64,000 nt of DNA from Pseudomonas sp. TH41 (GCF_016650695.1 NZ_JAEKFH010000003.1:2314001-2378000), one strand, 5' to 3'; positions 1 to 9,587 are shown, counted from the first letter of the stretch. Made by a program: numbers and translations. Notes: generated from the sequence alone by a model not told the origin.

Positions 1-1534
1 TCCAGGCGTTGAAGCGCCGCCACCAGCTACCCGGCTCCTTGGTCAGGGTGTGCATCTTGCCGTCATCTTCGGTGACCCAGACGATCTTGCCTTGTTCCAG
101 CTTCACCTGATAACTCAAAGGCGGCGCCATACCTTGCAGTGCCAGTTCGCGGACACGGGTCGCGAGTTCCGGGCTGTCCACCAGCACGCCGACTTCGGTG
201 TTCCACAGCACTGAGCGCCGGTCGAAGTTAAACGAGCCGATAAAGGACTTCTGCTGGTCGAAGATCATTGCCTTGCTGTGCAGGCTGGAATCGGAACTCG
301 GCGAGGATTTGCTGCCAAGAAAATGCGGTCCGCTGCCCCCGCCTTCGCCGGGCTGCCGACGCAATTCGAACAATTGCACGCCATGCTCCAGCAGCGCCTT
401 GCGGTACGGCGCGTAACCACCATGCACCGCCGGCACATCAGTGGCCTCCAGTGAGTTGGTCAGCAGCTTCACTGAGACGCCAGCATCGGCACGTCCGGTC
501 AGGTACACCAGCCCCGGCGGGCCGGGGACGAAGTACGCCGAGATCAAGATCAGCTCTTTGCTGACCCCGTTGAGCTCGGGCGCCAGCTGCGTGGTCAGCA
601 GCAACTGCGGGTCGGGCTCGCCGTTGGCCAGCACCTTGCTCGGCGCATCCCACAACACCTGGCTTCGGGCCCAGATAAGCTCCCTGCGCCATATGTCCAG
701 GCGAGGGTGCCTGGCGTAGGTCGTCAGGTGCTGATAGAGCGCGTGATTCTGTTTGCGCGTTTCGTCCAGGGATGCCTCTAGTCGGGTCCGGGTATTGTCG
801 AAGTCCTTGGCGGTCGGTTTGTACGTGAGAAATTCATTGATCGGCTTGCTCAGCGCACTGTTCCAGTACTGGTCGAAACTGTGCCCCAGTTGCTCGGCAA
901 CCGGGCCAACGCTGAGCATGTCGATGTCAGTGAAATTCAGGTTGGGCTCGGCATCGAAATACTCATCCCCCAGGTTGCGCCCGCCGACAATGGCCACGCT
1001 GTTGTCCGCCAGCCACAGCTTGTTGTGCATGCGCCGGTGTTGCTGCGACAGGTTGAACAAGCGGCCCATGGTTCGCGTTACACCGGTGCTGCGGCCCAGG
1101 TGCAGCGGATTGAACAGCCGGATCTGGATCTGCGGATGTACCGCCAGGGTGGCGATGACCCAGTCCAGACCGTCGCTGCTGGTGTCATCGAGGAGGATTC
1201 GCACGCGCACGCCACGGTCGGCAGCTTTGAACAGTTCGTCCACCAGCATCCGAGTGCTGATGCCGTCGTGGACGACGTAGTACTGCAAATCGAGACTGCT
1301 TTGGGCATTGCGGATCAGCTCGGCGCGGGCCGTAAAGGCATCGGTACTGTTGGGCAGCAGTCGAAAGCCGGATTGCCCTTGGTGGGACGCGGCCTGGGAC
1401 TGGATTGACCGGCCAAACACTGAGTCGCTGGCAGGCAGCGCCTGGCTGGGTTCGCGCTCAACGTGGAGGCTGGCGCAGCCGGCAAGGAACGACGTGAGTA
1501 ACAGTAAAGCGAGCAGGGGCTGTCTGACTCTCAC
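1..1534 (-). CDS. Phospholipase D family lipoprotein (cardiolipin synthase C-like), 3' end outside window
   Basis: The product is probably a membrane-anchored phospholipase D superfamily enzyme of the ClsC/YmdC type, which transfers phosphatidyl groups between lipids. I read 511 residues from a GTG start at 1534. The N-terminus is a lipoprotein signal with a lipobox ending LAGC. Two HxKxxxxD motifs are visible, HNKLWLAD with His about residue 170 and HSKAMIFD with His about residue 419, each followed by a Gly-rich or GSFN stretch as the family requires. The stop codon lies beyond base 1, so the last residues are missing. The start is unusual (GTG), but the lipobox position supports it. The exact lipid substrate cannot be read from the sequence. 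Confidence 0.85.
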   Translation of the reverse strand, partial: MRVRQPLLALLLLTSFLAGCASLHVEREPSQALPASDSVFGRSIQSQAASHQGQSGFRLLPNSTDAFTARAELIRNAQSSLDLQYYVVHDGISTRMLVDELFKAADRGVRVRILLDDTSSDGLDWVIATLAVHPQIQIRLFNPLHLGRSTGVTRTMGRLFNLSQQHRRMHNKLWLADNSVAIVGGRNLGDEYFDAEPNLNFTDIDMLSVGPVAEQLGHSFDQYWNSALSKPINEFLTYKPTAKDFDNTRTRLEASLDETRKQNHALYQHLTTYARHPRLDIWRRELIWARSQVLWDAPSKVLANGEPDPQLLLTTQLAPELNGVSKELILISAYFVPGPPGLVYLTGRADAGVSVKLLTNSLEATDVPAVHGGYAPYRKALLEHGVQLFELRRQPGEGGGSGPHFLGSKSSPSSDSSLHSKAMIFDQQKSFIGSFNFDRRSVLWNTEVGVLVDSPELATRVRELALQGMAPPLSYQVKLEQGKIVWVTEDDGKMHTLTKEPGSWWRRFNAW

Positions 1535-1594
1535 GAGGGATCGTTCCGATTGACGGCAGATGTTGGCATATGGACGCTGGTTTCCTGGTAAAGG

Positions 1595-3028
1595 TCAGTC
1601 GGTGATGGCGTTAGTTTCTGCCAGCAATTTGATTGCTGCGGCGCCGACCTTGCGCACCGCTTCCTCAATCAGCGCTGTTGGTTTGGCAGCGTAGTTCATG
1701 CGCAGGCAATTGCGGTACTTGCCCGAGGGAGAAAAGATGCTGCCGACGGCAATCTGTACGCCTTGATCGTGCAAGGCGCGATTCAGTTTCAGGGTGTCGA
1801 AGCCTTCCGGCAGTTCGACCCAGAGCATGAAACTGCCTTGCGGGCGACTGGCGCGGGTGCCGGCCGGGAAATACCGACTGACCCAATCGATCATCATGTC
1901 GCGATTGCGTTGGTATTGGGTGCGCATTCGCCGTAAATGCGGTTCGAAGTGCCCGGCCTTGAGGAATTCCGCGATCGCGATCTGCGGTTGCGGTGCCGTA
2001 GAGCCTGTGCTGATGTATTTCATGTGCAGCACCCGTTCCAGATACCGGCCCGGCGCAACCCAGCCGATCCGCAATCCAGGTGCGAGTGTCTTGGAGAACG
2101 AACTGCACAGCAGGACGCGGCCGTCTTCGTCGAAGGATTTGATCGTGCGTGGACGCGGGTAGGTGTAGGCGAGTTCGCCATACACATCGTCCTCGATGAT
2201 CGCCACGTCGAACCGTTGGGCAAGCGTCAACAAGGCCCGTTTACGCGACTCCGGCATGATGTAGCCGAGCGGGTTGTTGCAGTTCGGCGTCAACTGTATG
2301 GCTTTGATCGGCCATTGCTCCAATGCCAGTTCCAATGCATCGAGGCTGATCCCGGTGAGCGGGTCGGTGGGAATCTCGAGGGCTTTCATGCCCAGCCCCT
2401 TGAGGGTCTGCATGGCGCCGTGAAAGCTTGGCGAATCAACCGCCACGATGTCTCCCGGATCGCAAATCGCCCGAATGCTGGTGGACAGCGCTTCGTGGCA
2501 ACCGGTGGTGACCACCAGCTCGCTGGCGGTCAACTGGCAGCCCGAATCGAGCATCAGGCGGGCGATCTGTTCGCGCAGCTCCAGGGTGCCAAGGATGTTG
2601 TCGTAATACAGACCGGGCATGTCCTGCCGGCGGCTGATGCGCGCCAGACCGCGCAGCAGGGGTTTCATCGTCGGCGTAGTGATGTCCGGCATGCCGCGAC
2701 CCAGTTGCACCACGTCCTTGCGCGGCACCGCGCGGATCAGCTCCAGCACTTGATCCCACTGGGAAATATCCACCGGGCGCTGGGCCGGCCGGCCAATGGC
2801 TGGCAGCTCGGGCAGCGCTCGACTCACCGGCACGAAATACCCGGATTTTGGTTTCGGCGTCGCCAGTCCGCTGTCTTCCAGCATGCGATAGGCCTGCTGC
2901 ACCGTGCTCAGGCTGACCCCGTGTTCGACACTCAATGCCCGCACCGATGGCAGCCGGTCACCGGGGCGATAGAAGCCCTGTTCGATACGCGTGCCGAGCA
3001 ATTCGGCGAGATTGACGTAAAGGGTCAT
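1595..3028 (-). CDS. MocR-family (GntR/aminotransferase) transcriptional regulator
   Basis: This is a 477-residue MocR-type regulator: a GntR winged helix (about residues 1-70) joined to a fold-type I aminotransferase domain (about 110-460). The PLP-site residues are present: Lys313 in SSFSKTLAPGLRIGW, Asn252 in TPNCNNPLG, the acidic pair in AIIEDDVYGE and Arg320. The domain can therefore bind PLP, though in this family it normally senses a ligand instead of catalysing transamination. The gene is divergent from the DUF1127 gene at 3207, and the 178-base gap carries a repeated octamer that could be its operator. The effector is unknown. The family assignment is secure; the regulated pathway is not. 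Confidence 0.9.
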   Translation of the reverse strand: MTLYVNLAELLGTRIEQGFYRPGDRLPSVRALSVEHGVSLSTVQQAYRMLEDSGLATPKPKSGYFVPVSRALPELPAIGRPAQRPVDISQWDQVLELIRAVPRKDVVQLGRGMPDITTPTMKPLLRGLARISRRQDMPGLYYDNILGTLELREQIARLMLDSGCQLTASELVVTTGCHEALSTSIRAICDPGDIVAVDSPSFHGAMQTLKGLGMKALEIPTDPLTGISLDALELALEQWPIKAIQLTPNCNNPLGYIMPESRKRALLTLAQRFDVAIIEDDVYGELAYTYPRPRTIKSFDEDGRVLLCSSFSKTLAPGLRIGWVAPGRYLERVLHMKYISTGSTAPQPQIAIAEFLKAGHFEPHLRRMRTQYQRNRDMMIDWVSRYFPAGTRASRPQGSFMLWVELPEGFDTLKLNRALHDQGVQIAVGSIFSPSGKYRNCLRMNYAAKPTALIEEAVRKVGAAAIKLLAETNAITD

Positions 3029-3062
3029 GGCGCAGTCTCGGTAGGGTTATTCGCTAGAGCAG

Positions 3063-3143
3063 TACAGATTAGGCAAAAAATTGCGATTCAGAGGTCGAAA
3101 TGGCAAATCTGTATGGAATTAATACAGGCGCGTTGAATCTGTA
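3063..3143. promoter_or_regulatory. Candidate operator of the MocR regulator (three copies of AATCTGTA)
   Basis: The octamer AATCTGTA occurs at 3106-3113 and 3136-3143, exactly 30 bases apart and in the same orientation, and its reverse complement TACAGATT is at 3063-3070. CTGTAT at 3109 and ATACAG at 3122 also form a 6-base inverted repeat with a 7-base spacer. The sites sit in the divergent gap between the regulator and the DUF1127 gene, where MocR/GntR regulators usually bind. Binding is inferred. Confidence 0.5.
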
Positions 3144-3206
3144 ATGCTTTTCGTCGTCCCCGCATCATGAAAGCTCTGGCTACCCAAGTAAACAGGAGCG
3201 ATAGAA

Positions 3207-3452
3207 ATGAGCAGCTTGAGCGATGTGCGGCTGACGTTACACAGTCAGGAGCTGGTGGCAGGGCAAATCAACGGCGCGCGTGAGGCGGTCATGCGTAACG
3301 TACCGTCCGGCCTGGGTCGTTGGGGGTTGTTCTGGCATCGTCTGCACACACGCAAGGCCTTGCTGGAGCTGACACCCCAGCAGCTAAAGGATGTCGGATT
3401 GAGCCGTGAGCAGGCGCGGGAGGAGGGGTTAAAAGCATTTTGGCGCCTGTGA
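3207..3452 (+). CDS. DUF1127 domain protein
   Basis: The 81-residue product ends in a typical DUF1127 (YjiS-like) segment: an Arg/Trp-rich stretch, RWGLFWHRLHTRKALLELTP, followed by QLKDVGLSREQAREE. Members are small, basic proteins; some Pseudomonas and Agrobacterium relatives affect phosphate, RNA or amino-acid metabolism, but there is no general function. An AGGAG sits upstream of the ATG. The divergent MocR gene and shared operator-like repeats suggest this is its main target, which is an inference. A REP pair that can act as a terminator follows directly. Confidence 0.85.
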   Translation: MSSLSDVRLTLHSQELVAGQINGAREAVMRNVPSGLGRWGLFWHRLHTRKALLELTPQQLKDVGLSREQAREEGLKAFWRL

Positions 3453-3463
3453 ATACAGTCCCG

Positions 3464-3547
3464 TGTAGGAGCTGCCGAAGGCTGCGATCTTTTGATCTTG
3501 ATCTTAGAAACAAGATCAAAAGATCGCAGCCTTCGGCAGCTCCTACA
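3464..3547. repeat. REP pair (GTAGGAGCTGCCGAAGG family)
   Basis: Two inverted REP units, each containing GGAGCTGCCGAAGGCTGCGA and a GATCTTTTGATC tail, face each other across a 20-base centre. The pair lies between two convergent genes and can fold into one long hairpin. Confidence 0.9.
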
Positions 3548-3561
3548 GGGGGGTGTTGATG

Positions 3562-4854
3562 TCAGATCAATTCTTTAAGCCGATGCCACAACATCCCCAA
3601 CGCCAACAACGGCGAGCGCAAATGCTTTCCACCCGGAAAGGTCATGTGCGGCACCTTGGCAAACAGATCAAACCCACCACTGTGCTGCCCGCTGATGGCC
3701 TCAGCCAACAACTTGCCCGCCAGATGGGTGGCATTCACGCCATGGCCGGAGTACGCCTGGGCGTAATACACATTCGGCTGGTCCTTGAGCCGACCGATCT
3801 GCGGCAGACGATTCGCGCCGATGCCAATCATGCCGCCCCATTGATAGTCGATTTTCACCCCGGCCAATTGTGGGAAAACCTCCAGCATCTTCGGCCGCAT
3901 ATAAGCAGCAATGTCCTGTGGGTCACGGCCTGAATAATGGCAGGCACCGCCGAACAGCAAGCGTCGGTCCGCCGAGAGCCGGTAGTAATCCAGCGCCACC
4001 CGTTGATCGCAGACGGCCATGTTTTGTGGCAGCAAGGCGTGCGCCTGTGCTTCGCTCAAGGGTTCGGTGGCGATGATGTAGCTGCCGGCGGGCAGCACTT
4101 TGCCGCTGAGTTCGGGATTGAGCCCGTTGAGGTAGGCATTGCAGCCCAGCACCAACGTCTTGGCGCGGACCAAGCCTTGAGCGGTATGAACCTTGATCTC
4201 GGGGCCATAATCGATGCGGGTGACTGCCGATTGTTCGAACAGCCTGGCGTCCAATTGTTGGGCGGCAGCGGCTTCGCCAAGGGCCAGGTTCAATGGGTGC
4301 AGATGCCCCGAACCCCAGTCGATCAGGCCGCCGACGTAACGGTCGGAACCCACCACGCTGTGCATTTCGTGGGCTTGCAGTAGCCGGGTTTCGTAACGGT
4401 AACCGAGACTGCGCAGTTCTTCGGCGTCTTCGGCGAAGCCTTCGAGGTCGCGAGGCTTGTTAGCGAGGTCGCAATAGCCCCAGGTCAGGTCGCAAGGGAT
4501 CTGAAAACGCTCGACTCGCTGTCGGACGATTTCCACCGCTTCGAGCCCCATGAGTTTCATCTGACGCACACCTTCCGTGCCGATGACGTTGGTGAATTGA
4601 TCGAGGCCATGGCCAACGCCTCGAATCAGTTGCCCGCCATTGCGTCCGCTGGCGCCCCAACCGATTTTGCGGGCTTCGAGCAGTACCACGCTGAGGCCGC
4701 GCTCGGCCAGTTCAAGCGCCGTGTTCAGCCCGGAGAACCCACCGCCAACCACGCAAACGTCCGCGACCAACTCGCCCGCGAGCGCCGGATGATCGGGCTG
4801 CGGCAGGCTGCTGGCGGCGTAGTACGAGGCAATGTGCTGGGCACGGGCATTCAT
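3562..4854 (-). CDS. pauB4: FAD-dependent gamma-glutamylputrescine oxidase-like (PauB family)
   Basis: The 430-residue protein belongs to the DAO/GlpO flavoprotein family; a Rossmann FAD motif, VCVVGGGFSGLNTALELAER, starts near residue 31 and is followed by GASGRNGGQ. The closest known relatives by family and location are the PauB enzymes of the gamma-glutamylated polyamine route (PauB4 = PA5309 in P. aeruginosa), which oxidise gamma-glutamylputrescine or -cadaverine. I chose the ATG at 4854 because AGGA lies 8 bases before it; the in-frame ATGs at 4860 and 4863 are too close to that site. The pauR-like regulator is 4 kb away. The symbol is given by analogy; the substrate is not proven. Confidence 0.75.
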   Translation of the reverse strand: MNARAQHIASYYAASSLPQPDHPALAGELVADVCVVGGGFSGLNTALELAERGLSVVLLEARKIGWGASGRNGGQLIRGVGHGLDQFTNVIGTEGVRQMKLMGLEAVEIVRQRVERFQIPCDLTWGYCDLANKPRDLEGFAEDAEELRSLGYRYETRLLQAHEMHSVVGSDRYVGGLIDWGSGHLHPLNLALGEAAAAQQLDARLFEQSAVTRIDYGPEIKVHTAQGLVRAKTLVLGCNAYLNGLNPELSGKVLPAGSYIIATEPLSEAQAHALLPQNMAVCDQRVALDYYRLSADRRLLFGGACHYSGRDPQDIAAYMRPKMLEVFPQLAGVKIDYQWGGMIGIGANRLPQIGRLKDQPNVYYAQAYSGHGVNATHLAGKLLAEAISGQHSGGFDLFAKVPHMTFPGGKHLRSPLLALGMLWHRLKELI

Positions 4855-5002
4855 GCGCATCATCCTGATTTTTTGTGTTTACAAAATTTGACGGAGCATA
4901 AGCCGGACCCTCGAACGCGGGCAACATTGGTCGGTTGGTGCTGTCTGGATCGGGGTTTTTGCTGCAGAATCCCGCTCTATTCCGCTTTCGGTCACCGTTT
5001 CG

Positions 5003-5356
5003 ATGAGTTGCAACAGTCAGAAAATTCGCACGCTTCGGCAGCAGATTCCCTCGTTCGAGTGCGTGCCCGGCTGCCATGACTGCTGCGGGCCGGTGACCAC
5101 TTCGCCGGAAGAAATGTCCCGCCTGCCGCGCAAGACCCGCGCCGAGCAGGATGCGGCGATGGATGAGCTCAATTGCGTCCACCTTGGACCCAATGGCTGC
5201 ACTGTATATGACGAGCGTCCACTGATCTGCCGATTGTTTGGCACCACCAAGACCTTGCCATGCCCCAATGGGCGAGGGCCGGTGGAGCTGATTCATCCAC
5301 GGGTCGAGAAGCAGATCCACGAGTACATGGCTTCTACCCGCCAAGTGCTGGTTTAG
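5003..5356 (+). CDS. YkgJ family cysteine-cluster protein
   Basis: The 117-residue protein has the YkgJ (CxxCxxxCC) pattern: CVPGCHDCCGP near residue 21, followed by NGCTVYDERPLICRLFG, with conserved cysteines likely to bind zinc or an Fe-S cluster. The function of the family is unknown. It is transcribed away from the PauB-like gene and ends at a REP pair. The ATG is followed immediately by an SCNSQKIR segment; no strong Shine-Dalgarno is seen, so a slightly different start is possible. Confidence 0.85.
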   Translation: MSCNSQKIRTLRQQIPSFECVPGCHDCCGPVTTSPEEMSRLPRKTRAEQDAAMDELNCVHLGPNGCTVYDERPLICRLFGTTKTLPCPNGRGPVELIHPRVEKQIHEYMASTRQVLV

Positions 5357-5366
5357 GCGCCGCCAG

Positions 5367-5450
5367 TTAAAAGATCGCAGCCTTCGGCAGCTCCTACAGG
5401 GGAGCGAGCACACCTGTAGGAGCTGCCGAAGGCTGCGATCTTTTGATCTT
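5367..5450. repeat. REP pair (GTAGGAGCTGCCGAAGG family)
   Basis: Two REP units in opposite orientation (cores near 5375-5398 and 5415-5445) separate the convergent ykgJ-like and dadR genes. The outer edge touches the dadR stop codon at 5450-5452. Confidence 0.9.
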
Positions 5451-5938
5451 CAATCCGGAATCGGCAGATTCAAGCTCTCTTTCACCTCTTCCATCACGAT
5501 ATAGCTCTTGGATTCGCGCACATGCGGCAGCTTGAGCAGGATGTCGCCCAGCAGCTTGCGGTACGAGGCCATCTCGGAAATCCGCGCCTTCACCAGATAG
5601 TCGAAATCCCCTGACACCAAATGGCATTCCAGCACGTGAGGCAGTTTCAGCACCGCGCGTCGGAACTCTTCGAAAGTGTCGCCGGATTTGTAGTCGAGGC
5701 TGATCTCGACGAACACCAGGAGACTGCCCTTGAGGTGCTGCGGATTGAGCCGGGCGTTATAGCCCATGATGATCCCTTCGCGCTCCAGGCGCCGGACCCG
5801 CTCGGTACAGGGCGTGGTCGACAGCCCGACCTTTTCCCCCAGCTCGGTGAAGGAGATGCGCCCGTCCGCTTGCAGGATCCGCAAGATGTTGCGGTCGATC
5901 TTGTCCAGCTCACGTTTGGTTTGAGTGTTGGTACGCAT
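5450..5938 (-). CDS. dadR: Lrp/AsnC-family regulator of D-alanine catabolism
   Basis: The 162-residue protein is a full Lrp/AsnC regulator: helix-turn-helix at about residues 15-60 (DKIDRNILRILQADGRISF, TELGEKVGLSTTPCTERVRR) and a RAM ligand domain after it (about 70-150). Sitting divergently beside dadA, it corresponds to DadR, which activates dadAX in response to alanine. I start at the ATG at 5938; the open frame continues upstream but without the family sequence. The stop codon abuts a REP pair. Confidence 0.9.
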   Translation of the reverse strand: MRTNTQTKRELDKIDRNILRILQADGRISFTELGEKVGLSTTPCTERVRRLEREGIIMGYNARLNPQHLKGSLLVFVEISLDYKSGDTFEEFRRAVLKLPHVLECHLVSGDFDYLVKARISEMASYRKLLGDILLKLPHVRESKSYIVMEEVKESLNLPIPD

Positions 5939-6095
5939 AGGGGATGCGCCTCCGTGAAAAGCGTTTTTGCCGAGAATTCTCGCCAAATATAGGCACTTAT
6001 ATAGTGAAAAGCACTGCCTAATCTTTTTTACACTGCGCACATCTAATGCTTTGAACAACAAACGTCAGCGGTAAGCCGCGATGAGGGATATGAAA

Positions 6096-7400
6096 ATGCG
6101 CGTTATGGTCTTGGGTAGCGGCGTCATCGGTACCGCCAGTGCTTATTATCTGGCACGTGCCGGATTCGAAGTGGTGGTCGTGGACCGTCAGCCGGCCGCT
6201 GCCATGGAGACCAGTTTCGCCAACGCCGGGCAGGTCTCGCCGGGTTATGCCTCGCCGTGGGCCGCGCCTGGCGTGCCGCTCAAGGCCATCAAGTGGCTGC
6301 TGCAACGCCACGCGCCTTTGGCGATCAAGGCCACTGCCGACATCGACCAATACCTGTGGATGGCGCAGATGTTGCGCAACTGCACCGCCAGCCGTTACGC
6401 GGTAAACAAAGAGCGTATGGTCCGCCTGTCCGAGTACAGCCGTGACTGCCTCGACGAATTGCGCGCCGAAACGGGTATTGCCTATGAAGGCCGTAGCCTC
6501 GGTACGACCCAACTGTTCCGCACCCAGGCTCAGCTCGACGGCGCCGCAAAAGACATCGCCGTTCTGAAAGAGTCCGGCGTGCCGTTCGAATTGCTCGACC
6601 GCGCCGGCATTGCCCGCGTCGAACCCGCGTTGGCCAGCGTCACTGACATTCTCGCCGGTGCACTGCGCCTGCCGAACGACCAGACCGGCGATTGCCAGAT
6701 CTTTACCACCCGCCTGGCCGAAATGGCCACCAAGCTGGGTGTGGAGTTTCGCTTCGGCCAGGACATTCAGCGTCTCGACTACGCCGGTGACCGCATCAAT
6801 GGTGTGTGGATCGACGGCAAGCTGGAAACCGCCGATCGCTACGTGCTGGCGCTGGGCAGCTACTCGCCGCAGTTGCTTAAGCCACTGGGCATCAAGGCGC
6901 CGGTGTATCCGCTCAAGGGTTACTCCCTGACCGTGCCGATTACCAATCCGGCGATGGCGCCGACGTCGACCATTCTCGACGAGACCTACAAAGTCGCGAT
7001 CACCCGTTTCGACAACCGTATTCGCGTCGGTGGCATGGCTGAGATAGCCGGTTTTGACCTGTCGCTGAACCCGCGTCGGCGCGAAACCCTGGAGATGATC
7101 GTCAACGACCTTTATCCTCAGGGCGGCGATCTGGCCCAGGCGAGTTTCTGGACCGGTCTGCGTCCGACCACCCCGGACGGCACGCCAATCGTTGGCGCCA
7201 CGCCGTTCAGTAACCTGTTCTTGAACACGGGTCACGGTACGCTCGGCTGGACCATGGCGTGCGGTTCCGGCCGTTTGCTGGCTGACCTGATAGCGAAGAA
7301 AACGCCGCAGATCAGCGCTGAAGGCCTCGATATTTCCCGTTATGGCAAAAAAATTCAGGAGTCCGCAAAACATGGCAATCCAGCGCCAGCTCACCAATGA
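6096..7400 (+). CDS. dadA: D-amino acid dehydrogenase small subunit
   Basis: DadA is a membrane-associated FAD enzyme that deaminates D-alanine and other D-amino acids to 2-oxo acids and passes electrons to the respiratory chain. The 434-residue product begins [20 protein letters not shown], an FAD-binding GxGxxG fold at the very N-terminus, and ends in the DAO C-terminal region with [15 protein letters not shown] use the ATG at 6096 because AGGGA precedes it with normal spacing and it gives the family length; ATGs at 6081 and 6090 are alternatives. The ridA-like gene overlaps its 3' end. Confidence 0.93.
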   Translation: MRVMVLGSGVIGTASAYYLARAGFEVVVVDRQPAAAMETSFANAGQVSPGYASPWAAPGVPLKAIKWLLQRHAPLAIKATADIDQYLWMAQMLRNCTASRYAVNKERMVRLSEYSRDCLDELRAETGIAYEGRSLGTTQLFRTQAQLDGAAKDIAVLKESGVPFELLDRAGIARVEPALASVTDILAGALRLPNDQTGDCQIFTTRLAEMATKLGVEFRFGQDIQRLDYAGDRINGVWIDGKLETADRYVLALGSYSPQLLKPLGIKAPVYPLKGYSLTVPITNPAMAPTSTILDETYKVAITRFDNRIRVGGMAEIAGFDLSLNPRRRETLEMIVNDLYPQGGDLAQASFWTGLRPTTPDGTPIVGATPFSNLFLNTGHGTLGWTMACGSGRLLADLIAKKTPQISAEGLDISRYGKKIQESAKHGNPAPAHQ

Positions 7401-7725
7401 GCGCATGAGTCAGATCGTCGCTCACAATGGAACGGTGTATTTGGCAGGGCAGGTCGGCGATGACATGAGCGCCGGGATTGAACAGCAGACCCGTGAAACC
7501 CTGGCCAACATCGAGCGTCTGCTTGATCTGGCCGGGACTGACAAGCGCCATCTTTTGTCAGTCACCATCTACCTGAAAGATATAGACGCACACTTTGAAG
7601 GCATGAACGCGGTGTGGGACGAGTGGCTGCCAAAAGGCGTCGCCCCGGCCCGCGCGACGGTTGAATCGAAACTGTGCGAGCCGGAAATACTGGTTGAGCT
7701 GTCGGTTGTAGCTGCTCTGCCGTAA
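7372..7725 (+). CDS. RidA family (YjgF/UK114) enamine/imine deaminase
   Basis: The 117-residue protein is a RidA family member. Such proteins hydrolyse reactive 2-imino or enamine intermediates released by PLP enzymes and flavin oxidases, which fits its place between dadA and dadX. Visible family marks are [10 protein letters not shown] near residue 22 and the C-terminal [18 protein letters not shown] with the substrate-binding Arg. AGGAG lies before the ATG at 7372, and the gene overlaps the end of dadA by 29 bases, so the two are translated from one message. Confidence 0.9.
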   Translation: MAIQRQLTNERMSQIVAHNGTVYLAGQVGDDMSAGIEQQTRETLANIERLLDLAGTDKRHLLSVTIYLKDIDAHFEGMNAVWDEWLPKGVAPARATVESKLCEPEILVELSVVAALP

Positions 7726-7836
7726 CGGCTCTGAAACAAGTTGCTCAGAAAGATCCCTCTCCCGGTGCAGCAGGCGGTTAACGCCGTCAGCCAGCGCCGG
7801 TTTTTATTCCCAATGACCGACCAGAAGTCTGCCGCC

Positions 7837-8910
7837 ATGCGTCCTGCCCGTGCCCTGATCGACCTTCAAGCTCTGCGACACAATTACCAAATCGCCCGTG
7901 AAGTCACGGGGGCCAAGGCCCTCGCGGTGATCAAGGCCGATGCCTACGGCCATGGCGCGGTGCGTTGCGCCCAGGCGCTGGAAGCCGAGGCGGACGGGTT
8001 TGCGGTGGCCTGCATTGAAGAAGCGTTGGAACTGCGCGCGGCGGGCATTCGGGCGCCGGTATTGCTGCTGGAAGGTTTTTTCGAAGCCGATGAGCTCTCG
8101 CTGATCGTCGAACATGATTTCTGGTGTGTAGTGCATTCGCTGTGGCAACTCGAGGCCATCGAAAAAGCCACACTGAGCAAGCCGATCACGGTCTGGCTCA
8201 AGCTCGATTCGGGCATGCACCGGGTCGGTCTGCATCCGAAGGATTACCAGGCGGCCTATCAACGGCTTCTGGCCAGCGGCAAGGTCGCGAAGATCGTGCT
8301 GATGAGTCATTTTGCCCGCGCCGATGAACTGCACGATCAAACCAGTGCCGAGCAGGTTGCGGTGTTCGACGCGGCACGTCAGGGGTTGTCGGCCGAAATC
8401 AGCCTGCGCAACTCGCCGGCGGTGATGGGTTGGCCACAGATTCCAAGTGATTGGGTTCGCCCGGGCATCATGCTCTACGGTGCCACCCCATTCGAAGAAG
8501 CCAACGCCGTGGCCTCTCGTCTGCAACCGGTGATGACTCTGGAGTCGAAAGTCATTTGCGTGCGTGAACTGCCGGCTGGCGAGCCGATTGGTTACGGCGC
8601 CAAATTCATTACCCAGAAACCGATGCGCGTTGGCGTGGTGGCCATGGGGTATGCCGATGGCTACCCGCGTCAGGCGCCCACCGGTACCCCGGTGCTGGTC
8701 GCCGGGCAGCGCAGCCAGTTGGTTGGCCGGGTGTCGATGGATATGCTGTGCATTGATTTGACCGACGTGCCGCAAGCCGGTCTCGGTTCGACCGTCGAGT
8801 TGTGGGGCAAAAACATCCTGGCCAGCGACGTCGCCGCGGCCGCTGACACGATTCCTTACCAGATCTTCTGCAACCTGCGCCGGGTGCCACGGCTCTATTC
8901 CGGGAGCTAG
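7837..8910 (+). CDS. dadX: Catabolic alanine racemase
   Basis: This PLP enzyme interconverts L- and D-alanine, feeding D-alanine to DadA. The 357-residue frame starts [17 protein letters not shown], as in P. aeruginosa DadX, with the PLP lysine Lys33 in [10 protein letters not shown] and the catalytic tyrosine region GYGAKF. In-frame ATGs at 7741 and 7813 lie upstream but would add sequence foreign to the family. It is the third gene of the dadA-ridA-dadX operon. A second racemase (alr) for cell-wall synthesis normally lies elsewhere in these genomes. Confidence 0.93.
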   Translation: MRPARALIDLQALRHNYQIAREVTGAKALAVIKADAYGHGAVRCAQALEAEADGFAVACIEEALELRAAGIRAPVLLLEGFFEADELSLIVEHDFWCVVHSLWQLEAIEKATLSKPITVWLKLDSGMHRVGLHPKDYQAAYQRLLASGKVAKIVLMSHFARADELHDQTSAEQVAVFDAARQGLSAEISLRNSPAVMGWPQIPSDWVRPGIMLYGATPFEEANAVASRLQPVMTLESKVICVRELPAGEPIGYGAKFITQKPMRVGVVAMGYADGYPRQAPTGTPVLVAGQRSQLVGRVSMDMLCIDLTDVPQAGLGSTVELWGKNILASDVAAAADTIPYQIFCNLRRVPRLYSGS

Positions 8911-9038
8911 GCGCAAGCAGCCCGAACCGGAAGTCGTCTCACCGAACAGGATTCAGGTCAAAGTGTTGTAAATACTGAACGCTGTCGCCATGATAACGCT
9001 CATATTTCCAACAACCTGAATTCCTGGAGGCGCAAGCA

Positions 9039-9587
9039 TTGGACGTCGGTGAACGACTGCAATCGATCCGTAAGCTCAAAGGACTTTCCCAGCGTGAGCT
9101 CGCCAAGCGCGCGGGTGTCACCAACAGCACCATTTCGATGATCGAGAAGAACAGCGTCAGCCCTTCGATCAGTTCGCTGCGCAAGGTGTTGGGCGGGATT
9201 CCCATGTCCATGGTCGAGTTCTTTTCCGAAGAAATCCTGCAGGAAAAGCCGACTCAGATCGTCTACAAAGCCAACGAGCTGATCGATATTTCCGATGGTG
9301 CAGTGACCATGAAACTGGTCGGCCGGGCTCACCCGAGCCGTGCCATCGCGTTCCTCAACGAAATCTATCCGCCAGGCGCCGACACCGGTGACGAGATGCT
9401 CACCCATGAAGGTGAGGAAACCGGAATTCTGCTCGAAGGGCGACTGGAGTTGGTGGTCGGGCTGGAAACTTTTGTGCTCGAAGCCGGCGATAGCTACTAC
9501 TTTGAAAGTACCAAGCCGCATCGTTTCCGTAATCCGTTCGATGCGCCGGCGCGACTAATCAGCGCAGCTACACCCGCGAATTTCTAA
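9039..9587 (+). CDS. pauR: XRE-cupin regulator of polyamine catabolism (PauR-like)
   Basis: The 182-residue protein has an XRE helix-turn-helix at residues 5-60 (LQSIRKLKGLSQRELAKRAG) and a cupin domain at about 105-180. This is the architecture of PuuR/PauR repressors, which bind putrescine or cadaverine and relieve repression of the gamma-glutamylation pathway. The P. aeruginosa gene next to dadX is pauR (PA5301). The start is a TTG at 9039 preceded by GGAGG at 9025, a less usual start codon. The gene follows dadX by 128 bases and is probably transcribed on its own. Confidence 0.85.
   Translation: MDVGERLQSIRKLKGLSQRELAKRAGVTNSTISMIEKNSVSPSISSLRKVLGGIPMSMVEFFSEEILQEKPTQIVYKANELIDISDGAVTMKLVGRAHPSRAIAFLNEIYPPGADTGDEMLTHEGEETGILLEGRLELVVGLETFVLEAGDSYYFESTKPHRFRNPFDAPARLISAATPANF

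Noticed and set aside
1937..3136. 399-residue plus-strand frame over the MocR gene
   Set aside because: Shadow of the minus-strand regulator, which has all PLP-site motifs.
6018..7406. 462-residue minus-strand frame antisense to dadA
   Set aside because: Shadow frame; dadA on the plus strand has clear FAD motifs and a ribosome binding site.
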